A program made the translations under genes and the position numbers. Below, in pieces: positions 1 through 13,300 of a DNA stretch of 64,000 nt (position 1 is its first letter; each line of letters starts with the position of its first letter). The DNA is from Closterium sp. Naga37s-1 (lineage: Eukaryota; Streptophyta; Zygnematophyceae; Desmidiales; Closteriaceae), in the NCBI GenBank assembly GCA_947471745.1, contig CANJKZ010000010.1, positions 3,955,501-4,019,500 on the forward strand. Direction: 5' to 3'. The notes under the pieces are model-generated. The model made no database searches, was not told the origin of the DNA, and saw only the letters and a program-made list of their open reading frames with translations.

Positions 1-1654
1 GAGTGCCTTGCTGCCGCTTCAACTCATCACGCGACCATGCTGCTTGCCCCTGAGGGAGACCCGGATGCACTTGACATCCCCACCCCGCGCTCTTACAGGG
101 AGGCGATTTCGGGTGAGTACTCCTCTCAGTGGCAGACAGCCATGGACGCAGAGATGGCTTCCTGGAAGTCCACAGGCACCTACGTCGACGAGGTTCCCCC
201 ACCTGGGGCGAACATCGTCAGTGGCATGTGGATTTTCAGGGTGAAGCGACCGCCGGGTTCTCCGTCTGCCTTCAAGGCACGTTACGTTGCTCGAGGCTTC
301 AGTCAGCGTGAGGGGGTCGACTTCTTTCAGACCTTCTCTCCCACCCCGAAGATGACCACTCTTCGGGTGTTGCTACACGTTGCAGCTCAGCGTGACTACG
401 AGCTGCACTCCCTCGACTTCTCGACAGCTTTCTTGCAGGGTAGCCTTCACGAGGCCATCTGGTTGCGCCGTCCACAGGGCTTCACTGGGTCGTTTCCTGA
501 GGGTACCCAGTGGAGCCTACGGCGACCAGTGTACGGCTTGCGTCAGGCGCCCCGCGAGTGGCACGACACACTGAGGACGACACTTGCGGCTCTTGGGTTT
601 GCTCCTTCGACTGCTGACCCGTCGCTGTTTCTACGCACCGACACTACTCTGCCGCCGTTCTACATCCTCGTGTACGTCGACGACTTGGTTTTTGCTACTG
701 CTGACACTGAGGCACTGGCCCTAGTGAAGGCGGAGCTGCAGGAGAGACACACCTGCACTGACCTGGGTGAGCTGCGGAGCTATCTTGGCTTGCAGATCAC
801 CCGGGACAGACCACGGCGCACCATCACCCTGACTCAGTCACACATGGTGCACCAGGTCCTACAGCGCTTCCGCTTCACGTACTCCTCGCCACAGCCCACT
901 CCTCTGGCTACCGGCCACTCGCTCTCAGCTCCACCTTCGGACGAGTCCGTAGAGCCGAGTGGTCTGTACCCAGAGCTTGTGGGCTGCCTCATGTACCTGA
1001 TGACGTGCACACGACCTGACCTCGCGTACCCTCTCAGCCTTCTGGCTCGCTACGTGGCATATGGTAGGCACCGAAAGGTGCACTTTGATGCTGCAAAGAG
1101 GGTACTGCGTTACTTGTGCAGCACATCGGGCATGGGGCTCGTGCTTGGAGGACGGGGTTCGGTGGTCCTCACAGGACACTCTGACGCCTCTTGGGCCGAC
1201 GACCAGGCGACTCAGCGTTCGTCACAGGGCTACACCTTCAGTCTTGGCGCTGGTTCTGTCTCGTGGAGGTCCACTCGTTCTTCTTCTGTGCTTAGTTCCA
1301 GTTGTGAGGCCGAGATCTACGCTGGGGCCATGGCTGCACAGGAGCTCCGCTGGCTGACCTACCTGCTGACCGACTTGGGGGAGCGGCCTCGTTCTCCTCC
1401 AGTTCTGTACGTCGACAACAAGGCAATGCTTGCCTTGTGACGCGAGCAGAGACTGGAGCACAGAACGAAGCACATTGCTCTGCGCTACTTCCTTGCGCAT
1501 GAGCTGCAGCAGCGTGGTCAGCTGCGCCTTGCTTTCGTGGCCTCTCGGGCCAACACTGCTGATGTCTTCACCAAGGCCCTTGGGGCTGGTGATCATCAGC
1601 GTTTCTGCACTGCTCTTGGGCTTGTTCCCACTCTGCCTCACCTGCTGGTTGCTT
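1..1654 (+). pseudogene. Ty1/copia pol 3' end (reverse transcriptase + RNase H), broken by one stop codon
   Basis: The frame is open from the window edge. It shows the copia reverse transcriptase core: KARYVARGFSQ, the LDFSTAFLQG segment, YGLRQAPREW and the catalytic YVDD box at 673-684. RNase H follows (SDASW near 1183, SSCEAEIY near 1300, YVDNKA near 1408). A TGA at 1438-1440 stops the frame. The same frame continues without other breaks through the conserved EHRTKHIALRYF and ANTADVFTKAL region to a second stop at 1652-1654. In the family a sense codon, usually Cys, lies at the TGA position, so one nonsense change separates this from an open pol. Gag, protease and integrase lie outside the window, if present. 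The copy is a relic, or needs readthrough. Confidence 0.93.
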
Positions 1655-1875
1655 GACTTGCTCTTGTTATACACTGCTATATATATCTTTATACCTGCAT
1701 GTTTACTGCCTTGCTATTATAAATCTGCATGTGAACTGGCCTTGTGGCCGCCTGCTTGTGCTCAGATTGTGTGGTGTCCTTGAGATCCACCCTGGGCTTT
1801 GCCTTGCTTATCTGTTGCTTGACTGGTCTTGTGACCACTGTTAGGTTTGGCTATCCCCTACTTCACCTATGGGGG

Positions 1876-2019
1876 TGTGTCAAAACATATTGTTATGTTC
1901 TTACTCTAGGTTGTGTAGGGTCACACCTTAGAGGGTACAACCCAACTCTCTCGACACTCTTGTACCCCCTCTCCCTCACCTAATCATCATTCCTCACCTA
2001 GCTACTAGTGATTCTAACA
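1876..2019 (+). repeat. Candidate 3' LTR of the copia element
   Basis: It begins TGTGTC directly after a G-rich polypurine tract and ends TTCTAACA, giving the TG...CA (TGT/ACA) ends typical of LTRs. At about 144 bp it is short for an LTR, and no second copy is in the window. The boundaries are therefore a proposal. Confidence 0.45.
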
Positions 2020-2117
2020 AATTTCATCTGGTCGCACAGTTTCGTGATACACTCATTTTTTGTGACGCGATATTGCAAAAATGTGTAGACGCGACTCGGA
2101 AAAAAGGGGATTGAGAC

Positions 2118-2889
2118 CAGGGCCTCAGATTGGTTTTTGTGTACCCTGAGCACTCAGTGTCCCTAGGAGGGTAACACTGATTTTCAGTGTCGTCTAGTGT
2201 GAAACACTGAATTTACAGGGTTGTTAGAAATAAAACGCTGATCAATCAGGGTTTCTACAACTTCAACACTGATCAGCATAGTTGCTTTACTGGTATGCTG
2301 TTATAACACAGCGAATCAGACTGCCCTCACTTAACAATTCCCAAATTCGGCCAGGATTCTGCTATTTCCGTGTCTGATTGGTCAGAAATCTTGTCTGACC
2401 AATCGAATAGGACAATTGTTAAGAATTGTTTCTGATCTCTGGTTGTGTACTTGACTGATGATTCGGACTTGGTTCGTCACAGCAGATTCGCCCTGACGGC
2501 AAATTCGACCTCGCACAGTCGTTACGCGCTGTCGCAGCACAGCAAATTCGCCCAATCACAGCAGATTTGCCCTGACACAGCAGCAGATTCGCCCCTCACA
2601 CAAGAGATTCGCCCTGTCAGAGCATGTTTCGCCAGAAATCCCCTTGGTGCACGGTGCACAGTGACGGCGCGCCAAAACAAGGAGTTTTCGGTTTCAGGGT
2701 AGACCCCGATACAACACTGACTCGTCAGTGTCCTCAAACACAAAACACTGGAAAATCAGAGTTCGAAATTTAAAAACACTGAAACATCAGGGTCGTTGAA
2801 AAAAAAAGGCTGATGCATCAGGGTCATGATAAAAAACGGGGGTCAAACTTCAGCAATTCAGGGTAAAATTCCTGACATCTGAGGCCCTG
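2118..2889. mobile_element. Non-autonomous hAT-like DNA transposon (MITE), 772 bp
   Basis: Perfect 13-bp terminal inverted repeats: CAGGGCCTCAGAT at 2118-2130 and its reverse complement at 2877-2889. A perfect 8-bp direct repeat ATTGAGAC flanks them at 2110-2117 and 2890-2897. CAGGG termini and an 8-bp target duplication are the diagnostic pair for the hAT superfamily. There is no transposase-length reading frame, so the copy would depend on an enzyme supplied in trans. The interior has many short hairpin-forming motifs (ACACTGA...TCAGTGT type) near both ends and a degenerate cluster of AGATTCGCCC-like units at 2470-2640. Confidence 0.87.
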
Positions 2890-2897
2890 ATTGAGAC

Positions 2898-3849
2898 ACA
2901 AGTGTCTCCACAGGAACGCACCCTAAAACCCAATCGGAATCGGATGCGGTTTGGGAACGGATCAATCCTAAATACCTGGCGAGTTACGTGTTTAGGGTTG
3001 ACCATCCGAAAATGCATCCAGATTCTTTTTGGGTTTCATTTTGTTTTGGCGGGAGTTTCATCTGTGACCATTCACGTTTTTTTTTACCAGTTGATTGTGA
3101 CTGATTCCGTGAAACGCTTTATCAGTCGCATGAAACCACCCTTTGCAGTGACCGTACCCTTTTTTTTTTTAACCAAAAATGTTTTTGAGTCCCATGATGG
3201 TTACGAATGGCATATTTTCCCATGAAATGTGCCGTTGGAGCATGGTAGTACACTGTGGTTCAGCAGCCAGAAGGCTGCAACGACTTCGTTTTCATACTGC
3301 CGATATTACTATTTATTTTATTGCACGGACAATACGGTAGAACATGTAGACACTATGGACCATACTAACTTCTACCACCTAAGTGTGCACAAGCCATGTG
3401 CTGGCACAATGTTAAGTTGTTTTTGACGCTACTTCCTAGTGTTCTGATGTTTGAAGTCATTGTTTGAACAGTTAGAGAATCCTCTTACAAAGATCAAAAG
3501 AACACCAGAACACGTTACAGCAGCAATGAACAAGTGCCATAAGAACCCCCAACTATGTCTCAGCAGCTGCAGCTGGTGCGGCAGTTGTTGAGCTTGCCAC
3601 CCCTGCTCTCTCAAAGTACTTGTTATCCTGTAACACATGCCCGTGAAAGTGACAAGCATAAAACATGAGAAGCTGGAGGATGAAAGATTTTGAAGGAAAG
3701 CAAAACCAATGTGAGCAAACATGCATGCGCGTGTCAGATGGGAGAGAGTGTCACGGGGGAATGTGCTATATAGGAAAATGCCATAAAGGAGAGTGTGCTA
3801 TATGGGAACATGCCATCTAACCAGATTTCATGCACCCAATCATGTGCAC
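2898..3849. other. Intergenic, no gene recognised
   Basis: Only short frames without family resemblance, some T-runs (near 3078 and 3160) and no recognisable element. It separates the hAT-like insertion from the trailing exon copies of the GST gene. Confidence 0.6.
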
Positions 3850-4348
3850 ACCAACGCACCAGAACCTCGTCTTGAGATGCCTGGAAGCTTGTCACAATGA
3901 CCCCACATTCCATGCACCCATGCATGCATGCACCCATGCACCCATGCAACCATGCATCCATGCGCCTATGCTCCCATTCACCCATGCAACCAAGCAGCAT
4001 CTGTTGGTAGGTGGTGATGATGGCGTCTTACTCCATGCACCCGTGCACCCATGCACATCCATCCACACCCACGCACCCATGCACACCCATGCATGCATGC
4101 ACCCATGCATCCCTCAACCCATGCATCCGTGCACCCATGCACCCATGCAACCATGGGCACCCATGCACCCATGAACACCCATGCACAACCATGCACTCAA
4201 GCACCCATGCACCCATGCACGAACATGCACACTCGAGCATGCCCATGCATGCATGTGCACTGCAACACACCAGCATCTGTTTGTAGGTAGTGATGATGGC
4301 ATCCCGCGCCATGCACCCTACACGTCCATGCATGCATGTGTGGGCAGG
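3850..4348 (-). repeat. 3' fragments of GST exon 8 plus degenerate CATGCACC repeats
   Basis: Downstream of the GST stop codon, the end of the last exon recurs at about 4275-4310 (reads ITTYKQMLV), 4000-4020 (ITTYQQML) and 3855-3880 (decayed, QASQDEVLVRW). Between them, 3915-4250 is a degenerate array of CATGCACC/CATGCAAC units, which produces meaningless His/Met/Cys/Trp-rich frames on both strands. The copies are ordered as downstream 3' exon fragments, like those in the other genes here. Confidence 0.75.
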
Positions 4349-7300
4349 TCAACGCACCAGCATCTGTTGATAGGTAGTGATGGTGGCCTCTCGCTCCATG
4401 CACGTGTCTGTGTATGCCTGGATGGCCGCTGCTGCCTGCAGGAAGAAGAGAACATTGGAAATTAGAGAGGAAATGGAGGGGGGAGGGGGGGGGAGTTGGA
4501 GCAGAATGGATGAATGGTAGGTAGTGACGATGGCATCTCGCTCCATGCATGTGTCTGCGTATGCCTGGATGGTGGATGCTGCCTGCGTGAAGAAGAGAAG
4601 ATTAGAGGGTACAAGAGGATTACAAGGGGGGGGGGGGGGGGGGGGGGCAGGGTCATGGATGGTAGGTAGTGATGATGGCATCTCGCTCCATGCATGTGTC
4701 TGTGTATGCCTGGATGGTGGCTGCTGCCTGCAGAGGACGAAGGAGGAGAGGAGTTCAGGAGAGCAGAACAATGGATAAGAGGCGGATGGTGGTGATGGCA
4801 TCTCGTTCCATGCATGTGTCTGCGTATGCCTGGACGGTTGCTGCTGCCTGCAGAGGAAGAGAGGGTTAGAGGGTACAAGATTAGAAGGGGGGTGGGGGCA
4901 GAGTCATGAAAGGCAGGTAGTGATGATGGCACCCCGCTCCATGCATGTGTCTGTGTATGCCTGGACGCTTGCTGCGGCATGCATGAAGACGAGAAGATTA
5001 GAAGGTAGAAGGGGGAGGGAGCAGAAAGGCGGGTGCTGATGATGGGTGGTGATGATAGCATCTCGCTCCATGCACGTGTCTGTTTATGTCTGCATGCTTG
5101 CTGCTGCCTGCAGGGGGTGAGAGGTAGGGAAAGGAAGATTAGTGGAGAAGGAGCAGAATGAGAGGTAAGTAGTAATGATGGCATCTCGCTCTATATGGGG
5201 GGAGGGAGCACCACACTTCCGACTGCCGCACTCCAAACATACGCCTCACACCGTACCTCGAGTCAGCGCTGCAGGTTCGGCCGGCCCTTGGGATATCGGT
5301 GCGGCAGAAATGGTCAAATGCACTCTTGCATGCGCTACACCAAACCACCACCTCACAGCATATCCCTAAAACCACACCACACCACACCACCGCATCACAG
5401 CACCTCACACCGTACCTTGAACGAGCGCTGCAGGTTTCAGGAGGCCCTTGGTGCTGTCAGTTTGGAAGAAAAGGTAAAAGGTACTCACAACTCTTACTGC
5501 TGCACACCAAACCGCCGCCTCACACCGCACACCACACCACCGCCTCACACCGCACGCCACACCACCGTCTCACACCGCGTAACACCGCATCAAAACGTAC
5601 CTGAAACCAGCGCGACAGGTTCGGGTGACCCTTGGTGAAGTAGGTGTGGCAGAAATGGTCTAATGAACTCGCATGCACTACACCAAACCACCACCTCACA
5701 GCATATACGTCAAACCACTCCACCGCATCACACTGCACACCAAACCACTGCCTCACAGTGTACCTCGCACCATCGCTACACACCGAACGAACCAGCGCTG
5801 CAGGTTCGGGCGGTCCTTGGTGACGTCAGTGTGGCAGAAATAACGAAGGCAATTTCTTACACACCAAAACAAACCACCGCCTCACACCATCTCACACCAC
5901 ACTACATCTCCTCAGATCGTACCTCAAACCAGCGCTGCAGGTTGGGGCGGCCCTTGGTGATGTCTGTGTGGCAGAAGTGCTCGAACGCGATATTGAATCG
6001 CTCCAGGAAGGGCAGATAGGCAATGTCCACCTGGAGGGGAGGGAGATGAAGGGTGGGGCATGGAAAGGCTGTGCTGAAGAAACAGAGCATATCCCCTTGG
6101 TGATGTCTGTGTGGCAGAGATGGTCAAATGCGATCTTGAATCGCTCCAGGAAGGGCAGATAGGCAATGTCCACCTGGAGGGAGGGATGGAGTGGGGGAGG
6201 GGGGGGAGAGGTTGGACATGGACTTGGACTTGGACGGTGCACGGCAGCCAGCGTGTAGTGAGTCGATTTTTGAGTCGATTTTTGAGTCGATTTTTGAGTC
6301 GATTTTTGAGTCGATTTTTGAGTCGATTTTTGAGTCGATTTTTGAGTCGATTTTTGAGTCGATTTTTGAGTCGATTTTTGAGTCGATTTTTGAGTCGATT
6401 TTTGAGTCGATTTTTGAGTCGATTTTTGAGTCGATTTTTGAGTCGATTTTTGAGTCGATTTTTGAGTCGATTTTTGAGTCGATTTTTGAGTCGATTTTTG
6501 AGTCGATTTTTGAGTCGATTTTTGAGTCGATTTTTGAGTCGATTTTTGAGTCGATTTTTGAGTCGATTTTTGAGTCGATTTTTGAGTCGATTTTTGCATG
6601 GTCAAAGGCGATGCGGAACCGCTCCAGGAAAGGCAGATAGGCGATATCCACCTGATGGGGAGGGATGAAGAGAATGGGAGAGGAAGCAGCAACGGCGATG
6701 TCAGTGCGGCAGAAGTGCTCAAAGGCGATGCGGAACCGCTCCAGGAAGGGCAGATAGGCGATATCCACCTGAGGAAGTGAGGAGAGACAGACAGAGAGTA
6801 TGAGGAGACGACAGGTCTGGTGGGGGAGGCAAACGAGGCACTGGGTAATGTTGGTGCAGCAGAAATGGTCAAAGGCGATGCGGAACCGCTCCAGGAAGGG
6901 CAGATAGGCGATGTCTACCTGATGGGGGAAGGGAGGGGGGATGAAGGGTGGGGCGAGGGGTTGTGCTGAGGAGGAACAAACATACGAGCACTTCCCCTGG
7001 GTGATGTCTGTGCGGCAGAAATGGTCATAGGTGATATTGAATCGCTCCAGGAAGGGCAGATAGGCGATGTCCACCTGATGGGGGAAGGGAGGGGAGAGAG
7101 AGGGTGGGGGATGGAAGGGCTGTGCTGAGGAGGAAGCAACAGAGGAGTATCTCTCCTTGGTGATGGCAGTGCGGCAGAAATGGTCAAATGCAATGCGAAA
7201 CAGATCTAGGAAGGGCAGATAAGCGATGCCAACCTGGAAAGATAGGAAGAGTGAGAGTGGAATAGGTGGATGGGGGGAAGTGGTGGAAGCATTGATGGGG

Positions 7301-10300
7301 GAAACGGGGTACTGAATGAGGTTATGAAAAAAACCTTGTGGTATAGTTAGTTCACGAGCTTGAAGGCGACTGCGCCAAATGATTTTTGTGAGGAAGTCGC
7401 TCCGAAAAGGGAAGATAGGCGATGGAAGAAAACGAAGAAAGCACCTCGAGAAGATAGGTGTTTCCTCGTTTTGAGCCTCGTGAAGTATGACTATTAGAGC
7501 ATGCTACGACACATAAAACTAATAGAGCTAACATTCACATATGGCATTATATGGAGGCATAGGACCCCTGCCAAGATGTGACACTGGTTTGGTTTAGAGA
7601 CTTACGTATGAGAAGCTTCCTAGAAAGAAGGGCCCATTCTCTTGGTGCTTGCCCAGACTCGCCTCTAAGGAGTCTAGATGCGATCCTGATGGGCACGAGA
7701 AGATGACATGGCACAGCAATTAACGAGAAAAATAACCGTGGTTTTTTAGTCAGCTCAGAAGTCAACTCAGCCCACTCCCTTGGTGCTTGCCCAGGCTCGC
7801 CTCTATGGAGTCTAGATGTGGTCCTGACGGACACGAGATGATGACATGGCACAAGGATAACAGAAAAAAAAAAAATTATAGCCTAGACTAGGTAGTTTAG
7901 TGGGCAACAAAGGTATGAAAACATCTGTCAGGAAACGTACACCAAACTGTAGGAAATTGTATCATTCAGCTGAGCAGCCTCAATTGCACTGCTCCTACAT
8001 CCAAGCGTATATTGTTTCTCACCATGCCTGATCTGGGTCCTTGGGAAATTAAACAATTTGTCGAATTTTACCTTATACACTTCAAGATATGATGGTAAGG
8101 TTGTCACACGTACCATACCATAGCATCCCATGCACATAACTCTCACCCATAGCAGCCTCCACTTCTGCCTCGCCGCCTGTCTGATAGATATGCAAAAAGG
8201 CCAAACAACAAATGCAAAGCCTTGCACCCTCACACACGTACGATGCCATGCGCCTATCTCTCACCCATTGCAGCCTCCACTTCCGCCTCGCCGCCCGTCT
8301 GATAGAGCTGCGAGAGAGCCGTGTATCCAGCCATCATCACGTCACCACACGCTGCTACAAGCGCTGATGCCTCTGCTGCCAGGGCAGGGTCCTGCATGCA
8401 TTGCGGTTGGCAGGCAGGTGAAGAGAGAACACACGCAGTGGGAGGGGTGTGATAGAGCAGGCTCTGCTCCTAGAGCAGGATCCTGCATGCATTCTGGCAT
8501 TGGGGTAGGCAGGCAGGTGAAGAGAGAACACACGCAGTGGGAGGGGTGTGATAGAGCAGGCTCTGCTCCTAGAGCAGGATCCTGCATGCATTCTGGCATT
8601 GGGGTAGGCAGGCAGGTGAAGAGAGAACACACGCAGTGGGAGGGGTGTGATAGAGCAGGCTCTGCTCCTAGAGCAGGATCCTGCATGCATTCTGGCATTG
8701 GGGTAGGCAGGCAGGTGAAGAGAGAACACACGCAGTGGGAGGGGTGTGATAGAGCAGGCTCTGCTCCTAGAGCAGGATCCTGCATGCATTCTGGCATTGG
8801 GGTAGGCAGGCAGGTGAAGAGAGAACACACGCAGTGGGAGGGGTGTGATAGAGCAGGCTCTGCTCCTAGAGCAGGATCCTGCATGCATTCTGGCATTGGG
8901 GTAGGCAGGCAGGTGAAGAGAGAACACACGCAGTGGGAGGGGTGTGATAGAGCAGGCTCTGCTCCTAGAGCAGGATCCTGCATGCATTCTGGCATTGGGG
9001 TAGGCAGGCAGGTGAAGAGAGAACACACGCAGTGGGAGGGGTGTGATAGAGCAGGCTCTGCTCCTAGAGCAGGATCCTGCATGCATTCTGGCATTGGGGT
9101 AGGCAGGCAGGTGAAGAGAGAACACACGCAGTGGGAGGGGTGTGATAGAGCAGGCTCTGCTCCTAGAGCAGGATCCTGCATGCATTCTGGCATTGGGGTA
9201 GGCAGGCAGGTGAAGAGAGAACACACGCAGTGGGAGGGGTGTGATAGAGCAGGCTCTGCTCCTAGAGCAGGATCCTGCATGCATTCTGGCATTGGGGTAG
9301 GCAGGCAGGTGAAGAGAGAACACACGCAGTGGGAGGGGTGTGATAGAGCAGGCTCTGCTCCTAGAGCAGGATCCTGCATGCATTCTGGCATTGGGGTAGG
9401 CAGGCAGGTGAAGAGAGAACACACGCAGTGGGAGGGGTGTGATAGAGCAGGCTCTGCTCCTAGAGCAGGATCCTGCATGCATTCTGGCATTGGGGTAGGC
9501 AGGCAGGTGAAGAGAGAACACACGCAGTGGGAGGGGTGTGATAGAGCAGGCTCTGCTCCTAGAGCAGGATCCTGCATGCATTCTGGCATTGGGGTAGGCA
9601 GGCAGGTGAAGAGAGAACACACGCAGTGGGAGGGGTGTGATAGAGCAGGCTCTGCTCCTAGAGCAGGATCCTGCATGCATTCTGGCATTGGGGTAGGCAG
9701 GCAGGTGAAGAGAGAACACACGCAGTGGGAGGGGTGTGATAGAGCAGGCTCTGCTCCTAGAGCAGGATCCTGCATGCATTCTGGCATTGGGGTAGGCAGG
9801 CAGGTGAAGAGAGAACACACGCAGTGGGAGGGGTGTGATAGAGCAGGCTCTGCTCCTAGAGCAGGATCCTGCATGCATTCTGGCATTGGGGTAGGCAGGC
9901 AGGTGAAGAGAGAACACACGCAGTGGGAGGGGTGTGATAGAGCAGGCTCTGCTCCTAGAGCAGGATCCTGCATGCATTCTGGCATTGGGGTAGGCAGGCA
10001 GGTGAAGAGAGAACACACGCAGTGGGAGGGGTGTGATAGAGCAGGCTCTGCTCCTAGAGCAGGATCCTGCATGCATTCTGGCATTGGGGTAGGCAGGCAG
10101 GTGAAGAGAGAACACACGCAGTGGGAGGGGTGTGATAGAGCAGGCTCTGCTCCTAGAGCAGGATCCTGCATGCATTCTGGCATTGGGGTAGGCAGGCAGG
10201 TGAAGAGAGAACACACGCAGTGGGAGGGGTGTGATAGAGCAGGCTCTGCTCCTAGAGCAGGATCCTGCATGCATTCTGGCATTGGGGTAGGCAGGCAGGT

Positions 10301-13300
10301 GAAGAGAGAACACACGCAGTGGGAGGGGTGTGATAGAGCAGGCTCTGCTCCTAGAGCAGGATCCTGCATGCATTCTGGCATTGGGGTAGGCAGGCAGGTG
10401 AAGAGAGAACACACGCAGTGGGAGGGGTGTGATAGAGCAGGCTCTGCTCCTAGAGCAGGATCCTGCATGCATTCTGGCATTGGGGTAGGCAGGCAGGTGA
10501 AGAGAGAACACACGCAGTGGGAGGGGTGTGATAGAGCAGGCTCTGCTCCTAGAGCAGGATCCTGCATGCATTCTGGCATTGGGGTAGGCAGGCAGGTGAA
10601 GAGAGAACACACGCAGTGGGAGGGGTGTGATAGAGCAGGCTCTGCTCCTAGAGCAGGATCCTGCATGCATTCTGGCATTGGGGTAGGCAGGCAGGTGAAG
10701 AGAGAACACACGCAGTGGGAGGGGTGTGATAGAGCAGGCTCTGCTCCTAGAGCAGGATCCTGCATGCATTCTGGCATTGGGGTAGGCAGGCAGGTGAAGA
10801 GAGAACACACGCAGTGGGAGGGGTGTGATAGAGCAGGCTCTGCTCCTAGAGCAGGATCCTGCATGCATTCTGGCATTGGGGTAGGCAGGCAGGTGAAGAG
10901 AGAACACACGCAGTGGGAGGGGTGTGATAGAGCAGGCTCTGCTCCTAGAGCAGGATCCTGCATGCATTCTGGCATTGGGGTAGGCAGGCAGGTGAAGAGA
11001 GAACACACGCAGTGGGAGGGGTGTGATAGAGCAGGCTCTGCTCCTAGAGCAGGATCCTGCATGCATTCTGGCATTGGGGTAGGCAGGCAGGTGAAGAGAG
11101 AACACACGCAGTGGGAGGGGTGTGATAGAGCAGGCTCTGCTCCTAGAGCAGGATCCTGCATGCATTCTGGCATTGGGGTAGGCAGGCAGGTGAAGAGAGA
11201 ACACACGCAGTGGGAGGGGTGTGATAGAGCAGGCTCTGCTCCTAGAGCAGGATCCTGCATGCATTCTGGCATTGGGGTAGGCAGGCAGGTGAAGAGAGAA
11301 CACACGCAGTGGGAGGGGTGTGATAGAGCAGGCTCTGCTCCTAGAGCAGGATCCTGCATGCATTCTGGCATTGGGGTAGGCAGGCAGGTGAAGAGAGAAC
11401 ACACGCAGTGGGAGGGGTGTGATAGAGCAGGCTCTGCTCCTAGAGCAGGATCCTGCATGCATTCTGGCATTGGGGTAGGCAGGCAGGTGAAGAGAGAACA
11501 CACGCAGTGGGAGGGGTGTGATAGAGCAGGCTCTGCTCCTAGAGCAGGATCCTGCATGCATTCTGGCATTGGGGTAGGCAGGCAGGTGAAGAGAGAACAC
11601 ACGCAGTGGGAGGGGTGTGATAGAGCAGGCTCTGCTCCTAGAGCAGGATCCTGCATGCATTCTGGCATTGGGGTAGGCAGGCAGGTGAAGAGAGAACACA
11701 CGCAGTGGGAGGGGTGTGATAGAGCAGGCTCTGCTCCTAGAGCAGGATCCTGCATGCATTCTGGCATTGGGGTAGGCAGGCAGGTGAAGAGAGAACACAC
11801 GCAGTGGGAGGGGTGTGATAGAGCAGGCTCTGCTCCTAGAGCAGGATCCTGCATGCATTCTGGCATTGGGGTAGGCAGGCAGGTGAAGAGAGAACACACG
11901 CAGTGGGAGGGGTGTGATAGAGCAGGCTCTGCTCCTAGAGCAGGATCCTGCATGCATTCTGGCATTGGGGTAGGCAGGCAGGTGAAGAGAGAACACACGC
12001 AGTGGGAGGGGTGTGATAGAGCAGGCTCTGCTCCTAGAGCAGGATCCTGCATGCATTCTGGCATTGGGGTAGGCAGGCAGGTGAAGAGAGAACACACGCA
12101 GTGGGAGGGGTGTGATAGAGCAGGCTCTGCTCCTAGAGCAGGATCCTGCATGCATTCTGGCATTGGGGTAGGCAGGCAGGTGAAGAGAGAACACACGCAG
12201 TGGGAGGGGTGTGATAGAGCAGGCTCTGCTCCTAGAGCAGGATCCTGCATGCATTCTGGCATTGGGGTAGGCAGGCAGGTGAAGAGAGAACACACGCAGT
12301 GGGAGGGGTGTGATAGAGCAGGCTCTGCTCCTAGAGCAGGATCCTGCATGCATTCTGGCATTGGGGTAGGCAGGCAGGTGAAGAGAGAACACACGCAGTG
12401 GGAGGGGTGTGATAGAGCAGGCTCTGCTCCTAGAGCAGGATCCTGCATGCATTCTGGCATTGGGGTAGGCAGGCAGGTGAAGAGAGAACACACGCAGTGG
12501 GAGGGGTGTGATAGAGCAGGCTCTGCTCCTAGAGCAGGATCCTGCATGCATTCTGGCATTGGGGTAGGCAGGCAGGTGAAGAGAGAACACACGCAGTGGG
12601 AGGGGTGTGATAGAGCAGGCTCTGCTCCTAGAGCAGGATCCTGCATGCATTCTGGCATTGGGGTAGGCAGGCAGGTGAAGAGAGAACACACGCAGTGGGA
12701 GGGGTGTGATAGAGCAGGCTCTGCTCCTAGAGCAGGATCCTGCATGCATTCTGGCATTGGGGTAGGCAGGCAGGTGAAGAGAGAACACACGCAGTGGGAG
12801 GGGTGTGATAGAGCAGGCTCTGCTCCTAGAGCAGGATCCTGCATGCATTCTGGCATTGGGGTAGGCAGGCAGGTGAAGAGAGAACACACGCAGTGGGAGG
12901 GGTGTGATAGAGCAGGCTCTGCTCCTAGAGCAGGATCCTGCATGCATTCTGGCATTGGGGTAGGCAGGCAGGTGAAGAGAGAACACACGCAGTGGGAGGG
13001 GTGTGATAGAGCAGGCTCTGCTCCTAGAGCAGGATCCTGCATGCATTCTGGCATTGGGGTAGGCAGGCAGGTGAAGAGAGAACACACGCAGTGGGAGGGG
13101 TGTGATAGAGCAGGCTCTGCTCCTAGAGCAGGATCCTGCATGCATTCTGGCATTGGGGTAGGCAGGCAGGTGAAGAGAGAACACACGCAGTGGGAGGGGT
13201 GTGATAGAGCAGGCTCTGCTCCTAGAGCAGGATCCTGCATGCATTCTGGCATTGGGGTAGGCAGGCAGGTGAAGAGAGAACACACGCAGTGGGAGGGGTG

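Larger units (their letters stand above)
1..2019 (+). mobile_element. Ty1/copia LTR retrotransposon, 3' portion
   Basis: Pol 3' end (1-1654), an untranslated stretch (1655-1875), a purine run GGGGG at 1871-1875, then a candidate 3' LTR. The order pol, polypurine tract, LTR is the standard copia 3' end. The 5' part is outside the window, so the LTR boundary cannot be checked against its partner. Confidence 0.8.

Noticed and set aside
1655-1875. A separate small membrane-protein gene after pol
   Set aside because: Leu-rich short frames only; position and purine tract fit the copia 3' untranslated region.
3892-4333. Cys/Trp/His-rich small proteins on both strands
   Set aside because: They come from degenerate CATGCACC repeats downstream of the GST stop; no start context or family match.
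5892-7074. A repeat protein with many [12 protein letters not shown] units
   Set aside because: The units are 5' fragments of a single GST exon separated by intron-like sequence. Only 6030-5923 has both splice sites and the full exon.
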